The notes under the pieces: model-generated | What the model saw: only the letters and a program-made list of their open reading frames with translations | The model's database searches: none | What the model was told of the DNA's origin: nothing | Shown: in pieces, positions 6,530 to 6,704 of the stretch | Layout: every line of letters starts with the position of its first letter | How positions within the stretch are numbered: position 1 is the first letter of the stretch | Made by a program: the position numbers and the translations under genes | NCBI GenBank assembly: GCA_905182825.1 | Contig: CAJJDJ010000034.1 | Coordinates: 1 to 6,704, forward strand | Length of the DNA: 6,704 nt | Source: Thiotrichaceae bacterium UBA7359 | GTDB lineage: Bacteria > Pseudomonadota > Gammaproteobacteria > Eutrophobiales > Eutrophobiaceae | Direction of reading: 5' to 3'

Positions 6530-6559
6530 TTGATAATCTAAATGATTATCATTAATAAT
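6530..6559 (+). promoter_or_regulatory. Sigma-70 promoter of the edge gene
   Basis: TTGATA at 6530-6535 (5 of 6) and AATAAT at 6554-6559 (5 of 6) are 18 bases apart, placing the transcript start near 6566, about 19 bases before the ATG. The promoter is almost completely overlapped by the Fur boxes. Confidence 0.55.
6532..6556 (+). promoter_or_regulatory. Overlapping Fur boxes
   Basis: The 19 bases at 6532-6550 match the classical Fur box GATAATGATAATCATTATC at 15 positions; the mismatches are the CTA in the middle and one G. A second, weaker register shifted by six bases (6538-6556) matches at 13. Overlapping sites offset by six are typical of Fur-bound promoters. The site covers the spacer and -10 of the promoter of the gene starting at 6585, as expected for iron-dependent repression. 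Confidence 0.75.
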
Positions 6560-6584
6560 ATTTAATCACAATACTGGAGATTCT

Positions 6585-6704
6585 ATGAACTTTAAGAAAA
6601 TTATTTTTTTCTTCTCAATGCTAGTGATGAGTATATCGGCTTATGCTAGCGGTACAATGAATGAAAATGAGATCAAAAACATTGACCGTAGCGAGGTCTC
6701 CGGT
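6585..6704 (+). CDS. Secreted protein, 5' part only, Fur-regulated
   Basis: The first 40 codons run off the right edge. Residues 1-21 (MNFKKIIFFFSMLVMSISAY and Ala 21) form a clear Sec signal peptide: a Lys-rich start, a hydrophobic core and a likely A-Y-A cleavage site before SGTMNENEIKNIDRSEVSG. The mature protein should therefore be periplasmic or surface-exposed. The start is well supported by GGAG at 6576-6579, five bases before the ATG. The Fur boxes and promoter just upstream indicate repression by iron-loaded Fur, so the product is expected during iron limitation. Too little mature sequence is present to name a family; there is no lipobox Cys and no heme-binding motif in the visible part. 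Confidence 0.8.
   Translation, partial: MNFKKIIFFFSMLVMSISAYASGTMNENEIKNIDRSEVSG

Overview
The window is strongly AT-rich and reads as chromosomal DNA of a gammaproteobacterium. The reasons are a 4Fe-4S type CysH, a CysB relic, a YdcH/DUF465 protein, a quinoprotein-associated metallo-hydrolase and a Fur-box promoter. Intact genes cover only about 60% of it. The rest is long AT-rich spacer in which I can read at least two, probably three, decayed genes. That pattern fits a lineage undergoing genome erosion, for example a host-associated or recently specialised bacterium; this is inference and I cannot name the organism.

Layout. Positions 1-855 hold gene relics: a minus-strand fragment at the left edge and a plus-strand fragment broken by stops and frameshifts that ends just before the next gene. 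Positions 856-1740 encode an orphan FHA-domain protein whose FHA fold appears cut short, with coding-like sequence continuing past its stop. Next is cysH (2060-2785), encoding adenylylsulfate reductase, with a promoter-like sequence and a short direct repeat upstream. Between cysH and the next gene lies a minus-strand cysB pseudogene (about 2880-3277), recognised from its N-terminal helix-turn-helix region. Then come a TauE/SafE-type sulfite/organosulfonate permease (3409-4191), a convergent small YdcH-family gene (4343-4567, minus), and a 483-base gene-free spacer. After it lie an exported metallo-beta-lactamase-fold hydrolase (5051-5971), a small FmdB-type protein that has lost most of its zinc-ribbon cysteines (6107-6445), and the first 40 codons of a secreted protein behind a strong Fur-box/promoter region (6585 to the edge).

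How the genes fit together. cysH, the cysB relic and the permease form a sulfur block: CysH makes sulfite from APS, the permease could move sulfite or a sulfonate across the membrane, and CysB would have been the sulfur-starvation activator. Its loss suggests that sulfate reduction is now constitutive or controlled differently. The hydrolase and FmdB-type protein resemble accessory genes found near PQQ-dependent (quinoprotein) dehydrogenase loci, but no dehydrogenase is in the window. The last gene looks iron-regulated.

I do not see a new defence system, CRISPR array, insertion sequence or RNA gene. The most valuable observation is the cysB pseudogene beside an intact cysH, followed by the Fur-controlled edge gene and the probably truncated FHA gene.
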